Under the pieces are notes generated by a model. That model ran no database searches. It was not told the origin of the DNA and saw nothing but the letters and a program-made list of their open reading frames with translations. From positions 1-8,311 of the forward strand of contig JAUYQT010000440.1 in NCBI GenBank assembly GCA_030697085.1: DNA of 8,311 bases, read 5' to 3'. Source of the stretch: Azonexus sp. GTDB lineage: Bacteria; Pseudomonadota; Gammaproteobacteria; Burkholderiales; Rhodocyclaceae. Position numbers and translations under genes: made by a program. Position 1 is the stretch's first letter, and every line of letters begins with the position of its first letter. Shown one piece after another: positions 1 through 6,765 of this stretch.

Positions 1-534
1 ATGTTCCTGGGCAATGATTGGGTCGACTGAGCGGGCGAAGGTCAGTTGCACTGGGCCACGGACTTGGCCGCAGTTGACGCCAGTAGACATCACTGCGCCA
101 AAAGTACGCACGTCATAGAAATTCAGACACATCCAAGCACGAGTCAAATCCACATCAGCGGCGCTACCTTTGCGCTTCTCTTTGGGTTTCTTTTTCTTGG
201 CGTTTTCAATATCCCCCAGCAAATCGGGGGACTCGTCCAAGGGTGCATCAAGCTTTAGCGCTGAATATGCTCGCTGATTTTGTAAATTAAGAATTGCTTT
301 CTCCCTGACATAAATCTCGAAACGTTTCTTGTTGTCTTTCGGTTCGGTCTCTGATTGGTCTTGGGTGAGCGCAATAAAATTGCGTACTTTGCGTTTCAGT
401 GAAACGTCAGTTACCAAGCCGTGGCCCGATTCGGAATCTAGGCGCGGTAGGTTTCCAGCATCTGGGTCACCGTTTGGGTTGCCGTCGCGCACATCAAAAA
501 CAAGAACAAAGTCGTAGCGATTGTTAATGCTCAT
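1..534 (-). CDS. cas7: Cas7 (Csd2-type), type I-C Cascade backbone subunit, partial (C-terminus beyond the left edge)
   Basis: The first 178 codons are present, starting at ATG 534-532 and open to position 1. The protein begins [20 protein letters not shown] and continues [13 protein letters not shown], then [16 protein letters not shown]. These are hallmark N-terminal Csd2/Cas7 motifs: the RRM-like beta strand, the [13 protein letters not shown] loop and the LVTDVxLKRKVRN segment. Further on, [25 protein letters not shown] matches the conserved DVRxFGAVM...GxVRGPVQ block. Family members are roughly 280-310 residues, so about 60% is visible. Multiple Cas7 copies coat the crRNA spacer and pair with Cas5c, Cas8c and Cas11c in the effector. 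The start codon overlaps the cas8c stop (ATGA at 534-531), and AAGGA lies about 8 nt upstream of the ATG, so translation is probably coupled to cas8c. A lysine-rich stretch ([14 protein letters not shown], about residues 111-124) looks like a basic flexible loop. Identification is from remembered family motifs. Confidence 0.95.
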   Translation of the reverse strand, partial: MSINNRYDFVLVFDVRDGNPNGDPDAGNLPRLDSESGHGLVTDVSLKRKVRNFIALTQDQSETEPKDNKKRFEIYVREKAILNLQNQRAYSALKLDAPLDESPDLLGDIENAKKKKPKEKRKGSAADVDLTRAWMCLNFYDVRTFGAVMSTGVNCGQVRGPVQLTFARSVDPIIAQEH

Positions 535-932
535 TTGGATTTTCCTTCGGTGGATTCACTGGATTCAAATTTGGTAAAAAAGGCTTGGCGCTGGTGGTAG
601 TAGCCCAGAGCAAAAACCCCTTGGTCTTGAAGCTTTGATGCGGCAGGAAAGGCACTTTCAGGATCAAGCTTGTCATTTACTGACCTCAGTTCTCGATCTA
701 AATAGTTTGCTGCGCTCGGGTTGCTACGTTTCAAATCCCTGAGGTGCTGCTGGTTTAGCCTGATTAGCCGAGGGAAAACGGCACGTGGGGTTGACATTGC
801 AGACCCAAAAAACGAATCACGAATAGTTCTGTTTAATTCGCGTTCTGCCGCTAGTTCTTGCATTCGTTCAAACAATGCAAAAAGTCTTCCTCTCAGGTAA
901 GGGCCATCGGTATTGCTTGGGTCTAGCGACAC
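531..932 (-). CDS. cas11c: Cas11c small subunit, translated from an internal start inside cas8c
   Basis: In cas8c, the codons for K-E-I-T read AAG GAG ATA ACT and are followed by GTG (932-930), codon 470 of 602. AAGGAG (944-939) is an excellent Shine-Dalgarno sequence placed 6 nt before an in-frame GTG. Translation from there gives 133 residues ([20 protein letters not shown]... to ...STEGKSK), a charged, mostly helical product. It is established that type I-C systems make their Cas11 small subunit by internal initiation within the cas8c message; this subunit lines the belly of Cascade and stabilises the unwound target strand. The position, size and signal here fit that model closely. What is seen is the ribosome binding site, the GTG and the frame. 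That the protein is made in this organism is inference. Alternative in-frame starts, such as ATG codons further in (ERMQEL, SAMSTP), have no comparably placed signal that I noticed. Confidence 0.82.
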   Translation of the reverse strand: MSLDPSNTDGPYLRGRLFALFERMQELAAERELNRTIRDSFFGSAMSTPRAVFPRLIRLNQQHLRDLKRSNPSAANYLDRELRSVNDKLDPESAFPAASKLQDQGVFALGYYHQRQAFFTKFESSESTEGKSK

Positions 933-2339
933 AGTTATCTCCTTCTGGTCAGGGGAATGGATTCTGAAATGGCGATTTAGAGCAGCTTTGATTAATGCCG
1001 CCCGTGAATGTGAGACGTGGCGGACAGGCTTTCCTGAAACACTATCTTTGCGTGCCTGATCTGCTCTACACCGTTGTATTGCAGAGTTCAAAATTTGCGA
1101 TGGGATTTCTCCGCCTAAAAGCGCGCTTCTCATGACATCGCCCACAACGATTTCAGGTAGCTTGTCCAAGTCGCCGAATGGCCGTTCTTTTGTTGGCAGG
1201 CAAATTGATGCCAATAGCCTTTTGATAGCTGGATATGGAGGTTCACTATCTGCTTTTACTATCTCCAGATCACTGAACCACTGTCGAACATGGCGTGCGA
1301 CGATTGATAGTGGCTCGGCATGCCAGAAGCGAATAGCTATTCTGGCGGCATTGGGTGCCAAGCCAAGAACATAAAAGCGGTTTTCGCCACGCCCGCCACC
1401 AAAGACGCCTGAGTCAACAGCGTTCAGAAACGATCGGACTTGATCTGTGTGGGCATCCGGGTCGTCTTGGTCTCCAAAAATTGCAGCGAAATCATCTTCG
1501 ACAGGATCATTTTTCTGCGCCCAGAATACGGTGGCCGCATCGCCGACTTGTATAAATTGCCGCGAACCTCTTTCCAGTAGATGGTTAAGAGCGGTTGTGT
1601 AAGCAAAAGCTGCCGCCGGGCTGACTGGTGCGTTATCGCCTTGAGTCTTGTTGAAGGATGTGAAGGCATCTTTATCGAAAGAGACAATGTTTGCACCGGA
1701 GGATTGGGCTCGCCAGATACCTTTGATTACCGTATGCAGCCGCTCCGCAGTGGCTGCATGGCCGGTCACAAGGCAAACCGCATTGCGGCCTGCTTTGAGG
1801 ATTTCGCGAGGCATGGCGCTAACGATGTCGGGGCGTTGGCAAATCAGATTGTTATCCCCTGCCAAGCGAAAGGTCAGCAATGGATTGGTCTCAAATATCT
1901 CCTGCCAAAGCGGATCATCAGTCAAAGCTGCCAGACCATGGTCGACAAAAAAGGCTTTCAGCGCCAATAGCCCGGCGTCTTGCTTACAGCTTTCCGGCAA
2001 TTCAGCGATACGCTTGCGGAAATCGGCATGCTGACCTGAAACTCGTACAGGGTTATCTCGGCAAACGACACCCAAAGCATATTCAGCCGTACCCCAGAAT
2101 AAGTTGGCCGCAATATTCGCGCTTTTTTTGACACCTTGCGGTACGAGGTAACGCCTTGCTACTTTCTTTTTTCCTTCGCCGGAACGGGTGTCACTGATCA
2201 GCAACGGTCGGCCATCAGCCGCCAATTCAATGACAAAGGGAATTTCTTTTTCTTCCAGACCGAAGGCCGGTAAACGGCGGGCCGGATCAGGATCGAGCGC
2301 CTTGCGCTGGTAGTAGTCGTAGAGGGCTCGCAGGATCAT
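531..2339 (-). CDS. cas8c: Cas8c (Csd1 family), type I-C Cascade large subunit
   Basis: 602 residues, usual for Csd1/Cas8c. The N-terminus [14 protein letters not shown], followed by [41 protein letters not shown] and [11 protein letters not shown], follows the standard Csd1 opening (MILxALxxYYxR...). The large subunit recognises the PAM, opens target DNA and helps recruit Cas3. Near the C-terminus, [14 protein letters not shown] and [30 protein letters not shown] are the conserved Csd1 end. This C-terminal helical region doubles as the small subunit Cas11c through an internal start (see separate entry). The start ATG 2339-2337 overlaps the cas5 stop (ATGA), with AGGTGATG just upstream acting as ribosome binding site. 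The stop TGA 533-531 overlaps the cas7 start. No frameshift or in-frame stop is seen. The assignment rests on remembered family motifs plus gene order cas3-cas5-cas8c-cas7, which is diagnostic of subtype I-C. Confidence 0.95.
   Translation of the reverse strand: MILRALYDYYQRKALDPDPARRLPAFGLEEKEIPFVIELAADGRPLLISDTRSGEGKKKVARRYLVPQGVKKSANIAANLFWGTAEYALGVVCRDNPVRVSGQHADFRKRIAELPESCKQDAGLLALKAFFVDHGLAALTDDPLWQEIFETNPLLTFRLAGDNNLICQRPDIVSAMPREILKAGRNAVCLVTGHAATAERLHTVIKGIWRAQSSGANIVSFDKDAFTSFNKTQGDNAPVSPAAAFAYTTALNHLLERGSRQFIQVGDAATVFWAQKNDPVEDDFAAIFGDQDDPDAHTDQVRSFLNAVDSGVFGGGRGENRFYVLGLAPNAARIAIRFWHAEPLSIVARHVRQWFSDLEIVKADSEPPYPAIKRLLASICLPTKERPFGDLDKLPEIVVGDVMRSALLGGEIPSQILNSAIQRCRADQARKDSVSGKPVRHVSHSRAALIKAALNRHFRIHSPDQKEITVSLDPSNTDGPYLRGRLFALFERMQELAAERELNRTIRDSFFGSAMSTPRAVFPRLIRLNQQHLRDLKRSNPSAANYLDRELRSVNDKLDPESAFPAASKLQDQGVFALGYYHQRQAFFTKFESSESTEGKSK
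939..944 (-). promoter_or_regulatory. Internal Shine-Dalgarno AAGGAG for cas11c
   Basis: AAGGAG on the minus strand sits 6 nt ahead of GTG 932-930, in frame with cas8c. It matches the anti-SD of 16S rRNA over six bases, as strong a site as any gene start in the window. It lies in the codons for the conserved KEITVSLD block. Confidence 0.82.
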
Positions 2340-2989
2340 CCCATCACCTGCGCTTTGCTCAGGTCGATGACGCCGTTTTCAAGCTGGGCACGGAAAAATC
2401 GCGGTTTCGGGTCATCCGAGTGTTCGAAATCCATGTCGTACAGCATCCAGCCAAGGTCGCGGCTTTCGTTGATTGGCGCAGCTTCAAGATCAATATCCGA
2501 AACCAAACGGAAGCGTGAAGCAAATTCGCGGCAACCCAAATAGGGCTGATTGACACACTGCCCTTTCTCGGCGCGCCGCTGAAACATGTCCCGGTATTTG
2601 CCGGGATTGCTCAGCGCATCGTTGCCGACCGGCACCAAGTCAGCATGCAGTCGATAAGCAACATCCCTGAGAAATAGCCCGGCTCTTTGCGTACGTTCGT
2701 CTTCGATATACAAACCGATATTCGACTTGCCGCCATTCATCGCCGACTGGGCATTCGATACCGACGCCTTGGACTTAACCTCATTGCGCCGAACGCTGAT
2801 CCAGCGAATCGGCTTCAGTACCTCAATCCGCTTCACTTCCCAGCGGATCGCCGGCTTCCAGAGAATGGCCTCGAAAATGGAGCGCGCCGCCGACGGTGTT
2901 ATCACGTCGTAGGACACCCGTTCGACCTTCATTTCCGGTCGCGTGAAGCACGCATAATCACCGGCTACTTCAAGACTAAAACTTGTCAT
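2336..2989 (-). CDS. cas5c: Cas5c (Cas5d), type I-C Cascade subunit and probable pre-crRNA endoribonuclease
   Basis: 217 residues. In type I-C there is no Cas6, and Cas5 cuts the repeat RNA at the base of its hairpin and then stays on the 5' handle. The N-terminus MTSFSLEVAGDYACFTRPEM, then KVERVSYDVITPSAARSIFE and AILWKPAIRW (residues 41-50), then the LKPIRW...RRNEVKSK block (58-74), is the classic Cas5d RAMP fold. NPGKYRDMFQRRAEKGQCVN and QPYLGCREFASRF (about 128-160) are also typical. I chose ATG 2989 because a strong GGAGGA (2998-2993) lies 4 nt upstream and the protein then starts at the family's usual point; the frame is open up to 3061, which would overlap cas3 and add a non-family leader. 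The stop overlaps the cas8c start (ATGA). Compared from memory with Bacillus halodurans Cas5d (Tyr46, Lys116, His117), the equivalents here look like Leu43, Lys131 and Tyr132, so the catalytic set may differ. Confidence 0.95.
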   Translation of the reverse strand: MTSFSLEVAGDYACFTRPEMKVERVSYDVITPSAARSIFEAILWKPAIRWEVKRIEVLKPIRWISVRRNEVKSKASVSNAQSAMNGGKSNIGLYIEDERTQRAGLFLRDVAYRLHADLVPVGNDALSNPGKYRDMFQRRAEKGQCVNQPYLGCREFASRFRLVSDIDLEAAPINESRDLGWMLYDMDFEHSDDPKPRFFRAQLENGVIDLSKAQVMG

Positions 2990-2992
2990 CGT

Positions 2993-2998
2993 TCCTCC
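2993..2998 (-). promoter_or_regulatory. Ribosome binding site of cas5c (GGAGGA)
   Basis: GGAGGA on the minus strand is separated by ACG plus the adjoining base from ATG 2989. It is a near-consensus site and decides the cas5c start over in-frame upstream codons reaching 3061. Cas5c is the only operon gene after cas3 that starts in a gap rather than by overlap, so a strong independent site makes sense. Confidence 0.85.
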
Positions 2999-3030
2999 GC
3001 TTTTGATGTTTTTGAAATTCTGATTGATCG

Positions 3031-3051
3031 CAGTCTCAGGAGATGAGACTG
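3031..3051 (-). other. Intra-operon hairpin spanning the cas3 stop codon
   Basis: The sequence CAGTCTCA, five loop bases, TGAGACTG forms a perfect 8-bp inverted repeat. It includes the cas3 stop (3038-3036) and lies about 42 nt before the cas5c start. No T-run follows on the minus strand, so it does not look like an intrinsic terminator. A role in mRNA stability or in setting Cascade versus Cas3 levels is possible but unproven. The minus-strand loop (TCTCC) could pair with four bases of the cas5c ribosome binding site, which is speculation. Confidence 0.5.
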
Positions 3052-5414
3052 GCCGGATCACCCGGTGCGCTATCGAGATTTACGCCAAGCGCCAAGTCGT
3101 AGAGCAAATCGCTGTCCTGGATGTACAGCCCCGGCCAGTCGCCTCCCAAGGGGACAACGTCGCCAATATCCAGCAGTCGGCGCAGGTCGTAGGCGTAGAT
3201 GCTGACGCTGTAGCGTTGCAGCTTCCGTAGCAGCCAGCGGTCCGGGCCATCCTTGCGTAGTTTGTTGAGCAGGATGTCGATTCCTTCGTCAGTAGGGTCG
3301 CGTTTGTAACGAACGAAAACCGTAGCGCTTTCTTTGTCGTCAATTAGCCGGAAGGCTTCGGCTGCGGTGCGGAAATTGACGTCAGCTTCCTTGCCCACAC
3401 GCAGCAATTGGACGATGCCTTTTTCGTCGAGATTGCCATCGCCATACAACCTGCTGAAATATTTTGAAAAAAGATTTACCGCCAAAGGGTTTTCTTCTGC
3501 CGGCAAGGTTTCCCAGATGCCACGTGTTGCCTGTTCGGCTTGTCGCAGCAAGCCGGAGGGCGCCTGTTTCGGGGGTACGAAGACGTGCACTTGTCCGAAT
3601 GTCTCTCGCCCCTCCCGATTGCAGCGTCCGGCGGCTTGTGCGATGGAATCCAGCCCGGCCAGCGCGCGATAGACCACCGGGAAGTCGATGTCGACGCCAG
3701 CTTCCACGAGCTGGGTACTCACGACATGCACCGCCTGCGTTGCTTGACCCTGACTTATCGCTTGCTGTCGCGCTTTCAAGGCGCCCTTGATTTCGTCAAT
3801 GACGTCGCTGCGGTGCTGGGCGCACATCAAGCCCGAGAGATGCCATATTTTTTCGTGGCGTTTTGTTTTGAGAAGGCGGTATAGCTCACGCGAGTCGGCT
3901 CGCCGACTGACGATCGACAAGACCGCTTCATGCCCGGCGATCTCATTCGCCAGATCGTCCCAGGCGCGGAGCGTTTTGAGGTTCGCTGGCCGATAGACCT
4001 TGACGCGCTCCAAGGCCGCATAGAGGCCGGCGACGTCATTGATGATTTCGGTGACTTCGCCGGCCGCAAAGCCGCGCAGATTGCGCGCCTGATCGAAACT
4101 GGTCTGAGTGTCGAGCGCTGGTTGGGTTGCGGTGCATAGCACCAGCGTGACGCCGTAGTCCTTGACGAGCAAGCGCAGTACGTCGAGGACCGGTTGCAGG
4201 TAGGACACCGGCAGTAATTGCGCCTCGTCGAGCACGATGACGCTATTGGCGATGTTGTGCAGCTTCCGGCAGCGCGATGTTTTGCGGGCGAACAGGCTTT
4301 CGAGCAGTTGGACGTTGGTGGTAACGATCAGCGGCGCATCCCAATTTTCACAAGCGAGGCGGGAGCGGGAGGTTTCCTGGGCAGGATCGGCTTCGACATT
4401 GCTGTGATGTTCGATCACGTTGGCTTCGCCGAAGATGCCACGAAAAATGTTGGCAGTTTGTTCGATGATACTGGTGTAGGGAATGGCGTAGATGACGCGG
4501 CGCTTTCCCTTCAGATTGGCGTGACGCAGGGCAAAGGCCAGACTGGAGAGTGTTTTGCCGCCGCCGGTCGGTACGGTCAGCGAGAAAACACCGGCTTCCC
4601 TCGTTGCCTTATCCAGACAGGCTTGCAAAATTTCGTTTCTTTTCCGGTTGACCGTAGCATTGGCTCTGCCGTCGGCTGCAACCGCCAATGCCATGGCATC
4701 GAGTCGCTTGCCGAGTAGCTTTTCCAGTTCGCTGACCGGTAGGAAGCTGGCGCGAGCTGATGCTTTCTCCGGAGACATGAAGGCTTCCGTGTCGAGAAAG
4801 TCCGCATCCACCAGGCAGGAGAAAAGCATGCGGACCCAGAGTGCGAAGCGGCCCGGTGTGTCTGGTTTGTCCACGGGAATTGTCACAGCTGAGGGCATTT
4901 CGAGTGAAGGGCGGGCAATCGAGTCGGGAAAAGCAGCGGCCAGAGTGTCGGTAAACTCTTTTGTTGTGTCGTTTTTTTCCAGGCGTTCCGACAGCCCTTG
5001 AAACCAGTTATCAAGGCCCGCATGGTGCCCGGCAATCAAGTAGGTTAAAACCCGCGCCACGACTTGCCCATTTGGCATGCCTATCTCGCGCAAATGCTGC
5101 GCCGCCCAGATCGCACCGGCGGCTGAATGTGTCTTTTCCGGCCCGGCGACTCGCCCCTCGATATGAGCGTCCGGGTCTGCACATTGGCGAATGTATTTCT
5201 GGAAGCCGGCTCTGTATTTTCCCAGGTCATGCCAAATGCCGGCTAGTGCCGCCCAGTCCCCGCTGTTGAACTCGGCGGCAAACTCACCGGCCAAACGCGA
5301 TACTTCGCGTAGATGTTCGTCTAGAAAGTGCGGATGCTGAATATTGGCGGTAATGCGGATGTGAGCAATCGGAAGGTTGTGCTCGATGATTGTGCTTTCG
5401 AGTTGATCACTCAT
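3036..5414 (-). CDS. cas3: Cas3, HD nuclease-helicase of type I-C CRISPR interference
   Basis: 792 residues from ATG 5414. Cas3 is recruited to target-bound Cascade, nicks the displaced strand and degrades it 3'-5' while translocating with ATP. The N-terminal HD nuclease has candidate metal ligands at H34 (DEHLRE), H62-D63 (IWHDLGKY), H96 (KTHSAAG), H130-H131 (AGHHAGL) and the LVDADFLDTE acidic patch (201-210). The SF2 helicase follows: Walker A VPTGGGKT (281-288), motif Ib region YAIPYTSIIEQT (about 309-320), DEAQ box VIVLDEAQLLP (392-402), motif III CTATQ (427-431), STQLVEAGVDID (566-577) and motif VI QAAGRCNREGR (593-603). The length is normal for the family. The start overlaps the last 8 nt of the WYL gene, with only a weak GGGCGG upstream, so translational coupling is likely; the frame is open to 5480, but those extra residues do not resemble Cas3. 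All motifs are intact, with no sign of decay and no fusion to other cas genes. Confidence 0.97.
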   Translation of the reverse strand: MSDQLESTIIEHNLPIAHIRITANIQHPHFLDEHLREVSRLAGEFAAEFNSGDWAALAGIWHDLGKYRAGFQKYIRQCADPDAHIEGRVAGPEKTHSAAGAIWAAQHLREIGMPNGQVVARVLTYLIAGHHAGLDNWFQGLSERLEKNDTTKEFTDTLAAAFPDSIARPSLEMPSAVTIPVDKPDTPGRFALWVRMLFSCLVDADFLDTEAFMSPEKASARASFLPVSELEKLLGKRLDAMALAVAADGRANATVNRKRNEILQACLDKATREAGVFSLTVPTGGGKTLSSLAFALRHANLKGKRRVIYAIPYTSIIEQTANIFRGIFGEANVIEHHSNVEADPAQETSRSRLACENWDAPLIVTTNVQLLESLFARKTSRCRKLHNIANSVIVLDEAQLLPVSYLQPVLDVLRLLVKDYGVTLVLCTATQPALDTQTSFDQARNLRGFAAGEVTEIINDVAGLYAALERVKVYRPANLKTLRAWDDLANEIAGHEAVLSIVSRRADSRELYRLLKTKRHEKIWHLSGLMCAQHRSDVIDEIKGALKARQQAISQGQATQAVHVVSTQLVEAGVDIDFPVVYRALAGLDSIAQAAGRCNREGRETFGQVHVFVPPKQAPSGLLRQAEQATRGIWETLPAEENPLAVNLFSKYFSRLYGDGNLDEKGIVQLLRVGKEADVNFRTAAEAFRLIDDKESATVFVRYKRDPTDEGIDILLNKLRKDGPDRWLLRKLQRYSVSIYAYDLRRLLDIGDVVPLGGDWPGLYIQDSDLLYDLALGVNLDSAPGDPASLIS

Positions 5415-6378
5415 TGCCGTACCGCCCAAACGCATCCCGCAGAAATCGAACAACTTTCTCCCGCAATGCCGTCGGCGCAATCACTTCGCAATCGGGTCCA
5501 TATTTCAAGATATCCATAATCAATTCCGGGTCGTTGCTGTAGGGGATGCAGAGTTGGTAGCTGCCATCCGGGAGGAAAGTGGATTGCTGTTCGGGGTGCC
5601 ATTGTTCAGCCGCTACCCAGCGCGCTCGTTCGGGGGTGAAGCGCAGGGTTGCCTGGCTAACCGTGCTGCCGGAAAAGATCCCGTAGCCGGCGCTGAGGTT
5701 GTTGTCGATTTCGCAGTCCGCTACCTCGCAAGCCGCAACGGGCAGCGTTTTTAGCCCTTTTATTGCGTCGACCGCAAAACTTCGCAATTCATCGCGCAGG
5801 TGGCACCAGGCGTCGAGATACCAGTTGTCGCGGTAATGGGTGAGGCGCAAGGGCGAAACTTCGCGTTCGGTGGTGCTGCCGTTGCTGCGTGCCTGGTAGT
5901 TGATTTTCAGCCGATGGCGTTGCATCAAGGCGCCGGCAATGGCTTGGAAATGGGCGGGTGGATAATGCCGTGCAGTAGCAGCGATGACGCGGATGCGGTG
6001 GGCGATATTCTCTGTCGGGTGCTCACCTCTTTCCAGCAGTTGGGTCAGGCGCTCTTTCAATGGGTCGAGTTGTGTGCCGAGCAGGCCGCCAGAGTCGAGA
6101 TTGGCCAGCAGTTGGCGCATGGAAAGCAGGGCGTGGGCCTCTTGGGCACTGAACCACAAGCCAGGCAACTCAGCACTTTCCACGCCGTGGTCGAGGCGAT
6201 AGTGGCCGCTTTCGGGATCATGGATGACGGGCACCCGCATGCGATCCCGCAAAAAAGCCATGTCGCGAAACAGCGTGGCGCGTGAGACTTCCAGGTGCTG
6301 TTGCAAGTCGGTGAAGCTGACGCTGCGCCGCTCACGCAGCAGGCGTTCAATCTTGCTGAAACGTTCAGTACGTGCCAC
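5407..6378 (-). CDS. WYL-domain transcriptional regulator (winged HTH + WYL + C-terminal extension)
   Basis: 323 residues from GTG 6378. The N-terminus ARTERFSKIERLLRERRSV and FTDLQQHLEVSRATLFRDMAFLRDRM (about residues 2-47) is a winged helix-turn-helix with recognition helix SRATLFRDM. HDPESGHYRLD is the wing. After a helical linker comes the WYL domain (about 150-215), including LKINYQARSNGSTTEREVSP and HYRDNWYLDAWCH with the name-giving W186-Y187-L188. The C-terminal half (about 243-323) looks like a WCX extension. Such proteins sense a ligand, proposed to be nucleic acid or nucleotides, and often repress phage-defence operons, including some CRISPR loci. Placement as the first gene, overlapping cas3, suggests it controls this operon and possibly itself; repression versus activation cannot be told. 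I prefer GTG 6378 because AAGGGGG sits 4 nt upstream and homologues begin 'MxRTERFxKI'. A TTG at 6414 in the same frame would add 12 residues but has no good site. Confidence 0.92.
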   Translation of the reverse strand: MARTERFSKIERLLRERRSVSFTDLQQHLEVSRATLFRDMAFLRDRMRVPVIHDPESGHYRLDHGVESAELPGLWFSAQEAHALLSMRQLLANLDSGGLLGTQLDPLKERLTQLLERGEHPTENIAHRIRVIAATARHYPPAHFQAIAGALMQRHRLKINYQARSNGSTTEREVSPLRLTHYRDNWYLDAWCHLRDELRSFAVDAIKGLKTLPVAACEVADCEIDNNLSAGYGIFSGSTVSQATLRFTPERARWVAAEQWHPEQQSTFLPDGSYQLCIPYSNDPELIMDILKYGPDCEVIAPTALREKVVRFLRDAFGRYGNE

Positions 6379-6416
6379 TTTGCCCCCTTGGCCCTGCTTT
6401 TTGATATTTTCCAAAC

Positions 6417-6464
6417 ATCATAGGCGCCTAAGCTACAGGGCGCTATTTGACTAAAGTAATAGTC
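6417..6464 (-). promoter_or_regulatory. Candidate promoter/operator region of the regulator-cas operon
   Basis: On the minus strand TATGAT (6422-6417) resembles a -10 box and would start RNA about 30 nt ahead of the GTG start, leaving room for its AAGGGGG site. A perfect 10-bp palindrome TAGGCGCCTA (6421-6430) overlaps the -10. A second inverted repeat, GACTA-N6-TAGTC (6449-6464), lies just upstream of where a -35 would be. I do not see a convincing -35 at 16-18 nt. Symmetric sites flanking a promoter are what a dimeric WYL repressor would use, but binding is inferred only. Confidence 0.35.
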
Positions 6465-6591
6465 GATACGCCTGGCTGGCTGTGGTGGTGGCTAATTGGC
6501 GCGATGCGGGTAGCGTCGATGGCTATTTGATGGCGGACTGCAGGTGCCTGATCCAGCCTCGGGCTTCAACCCGGAGGCGGTGCATGATGGG
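6465..6591. other. Intergenic stretch upstream of the regulator, no gene seen
   Basis: Between the operator-like repeats and the recognisable slipin remnant no coding frame resembles a known protein. It holds an imperfect hairpin at 6556-6578 (GCCTC-GGG, six-base loop, CCC-bulge-GAGGC) without a T-run, and a near-palindrome CAGGTGCCTG (6541-6550) similar in form to TAGGCGCCTA at 6421. It may be decayed slipin sequence or upstream promoter DNA. Confidence 0.4.
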
Positions 6592-6765
6592 CTATCTTTA
6601 CAGAATGCCGAGGATGAGGATGACCAGCCCGGGGCCTTTGGCTTTTCAGAATCTGCCGAGAGTGAAAGCGACGCTGCAGGCATATTTTCGCAGGTTGCGG
6701 AAGGCCGAAATCAGGGGCGCGATGAGGATAAGCGGCAAGCTGATTGAGCCTATCTCCCTGATCAT
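6592..6765 (-). pseudogene. Slipin (stomatin/prohibitin-family membrane protein) pseudogene, 5' fragment with in-frame stops
   Basis: From ATG 6765 the frame reads MIREIGSISLPLILIAPLIS, then AFRNLRKYACSVAFTLGRF, stop, KAKGPGLVILILGIL, stop, R, stop. This follows the start of bacterial slipins: an N-terminal membrane hairpin, a short R..EYxxGVxFxLGRF segment, then (W)KxKGPGLVxLIPGIQ. The first stop (TGA 6648-6646) sits where a Trp (TGG) is expected and the second (TAA 6600-6598) near an expected Gln codon, so point mutations have killed an otherwise aligned gene. After about 6592 similarity fades and the large SPFH domain is absent. Slipins are partners of NfeD, and here the slipin ATG overlaps the nfeD stop (ATGA) with AAGGAC upstream, so this was a normal nfeD-slipin operon. 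Identification is by eye from family memory. Confidence 0.75.

Noticed and set aside
2990..3061. Upstream extension of cas5c into the cas3 gene
   Set aside because: The extra 24 residues are unlike Cas5c, and the strong GGAGGA directly before ATG 2989 marks the start.
4218..4718. Plus-strand 166-codon frame opposite cas3
   Set aside because: Antisense shadow of a GC-rich gene; the minus strand carries intact Cas3 helicase motifs over the same bases.
5800..6285. Plus-strand 161-codon frame opposite the WYL gene
   Set aside because: The opposite strand has a full winged-helix and WYL domain; the plus frame resembles no family I know.
6379..6414. TTG 6414 as start of the WYL regulator
   Set aside because: It adds 12 residues not typical of the family and would begin almost at the -10-like box; GTG 6378 has AAGGGGG upstream and the expected N-terminus.
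6556..6578. Imperfect hairpin as an intrinsic terminator
   Set aside because: The stem is bulged and no T-run follows on either strand.
6544..6747. Small acidic plus-strand frame (67 codons), considered as an anti-CRISPR-like small protein
   Set aside because: It lies antisense to the slipin remnant, whose homology explains the sequence, and I see no convincing ribosome binding site.
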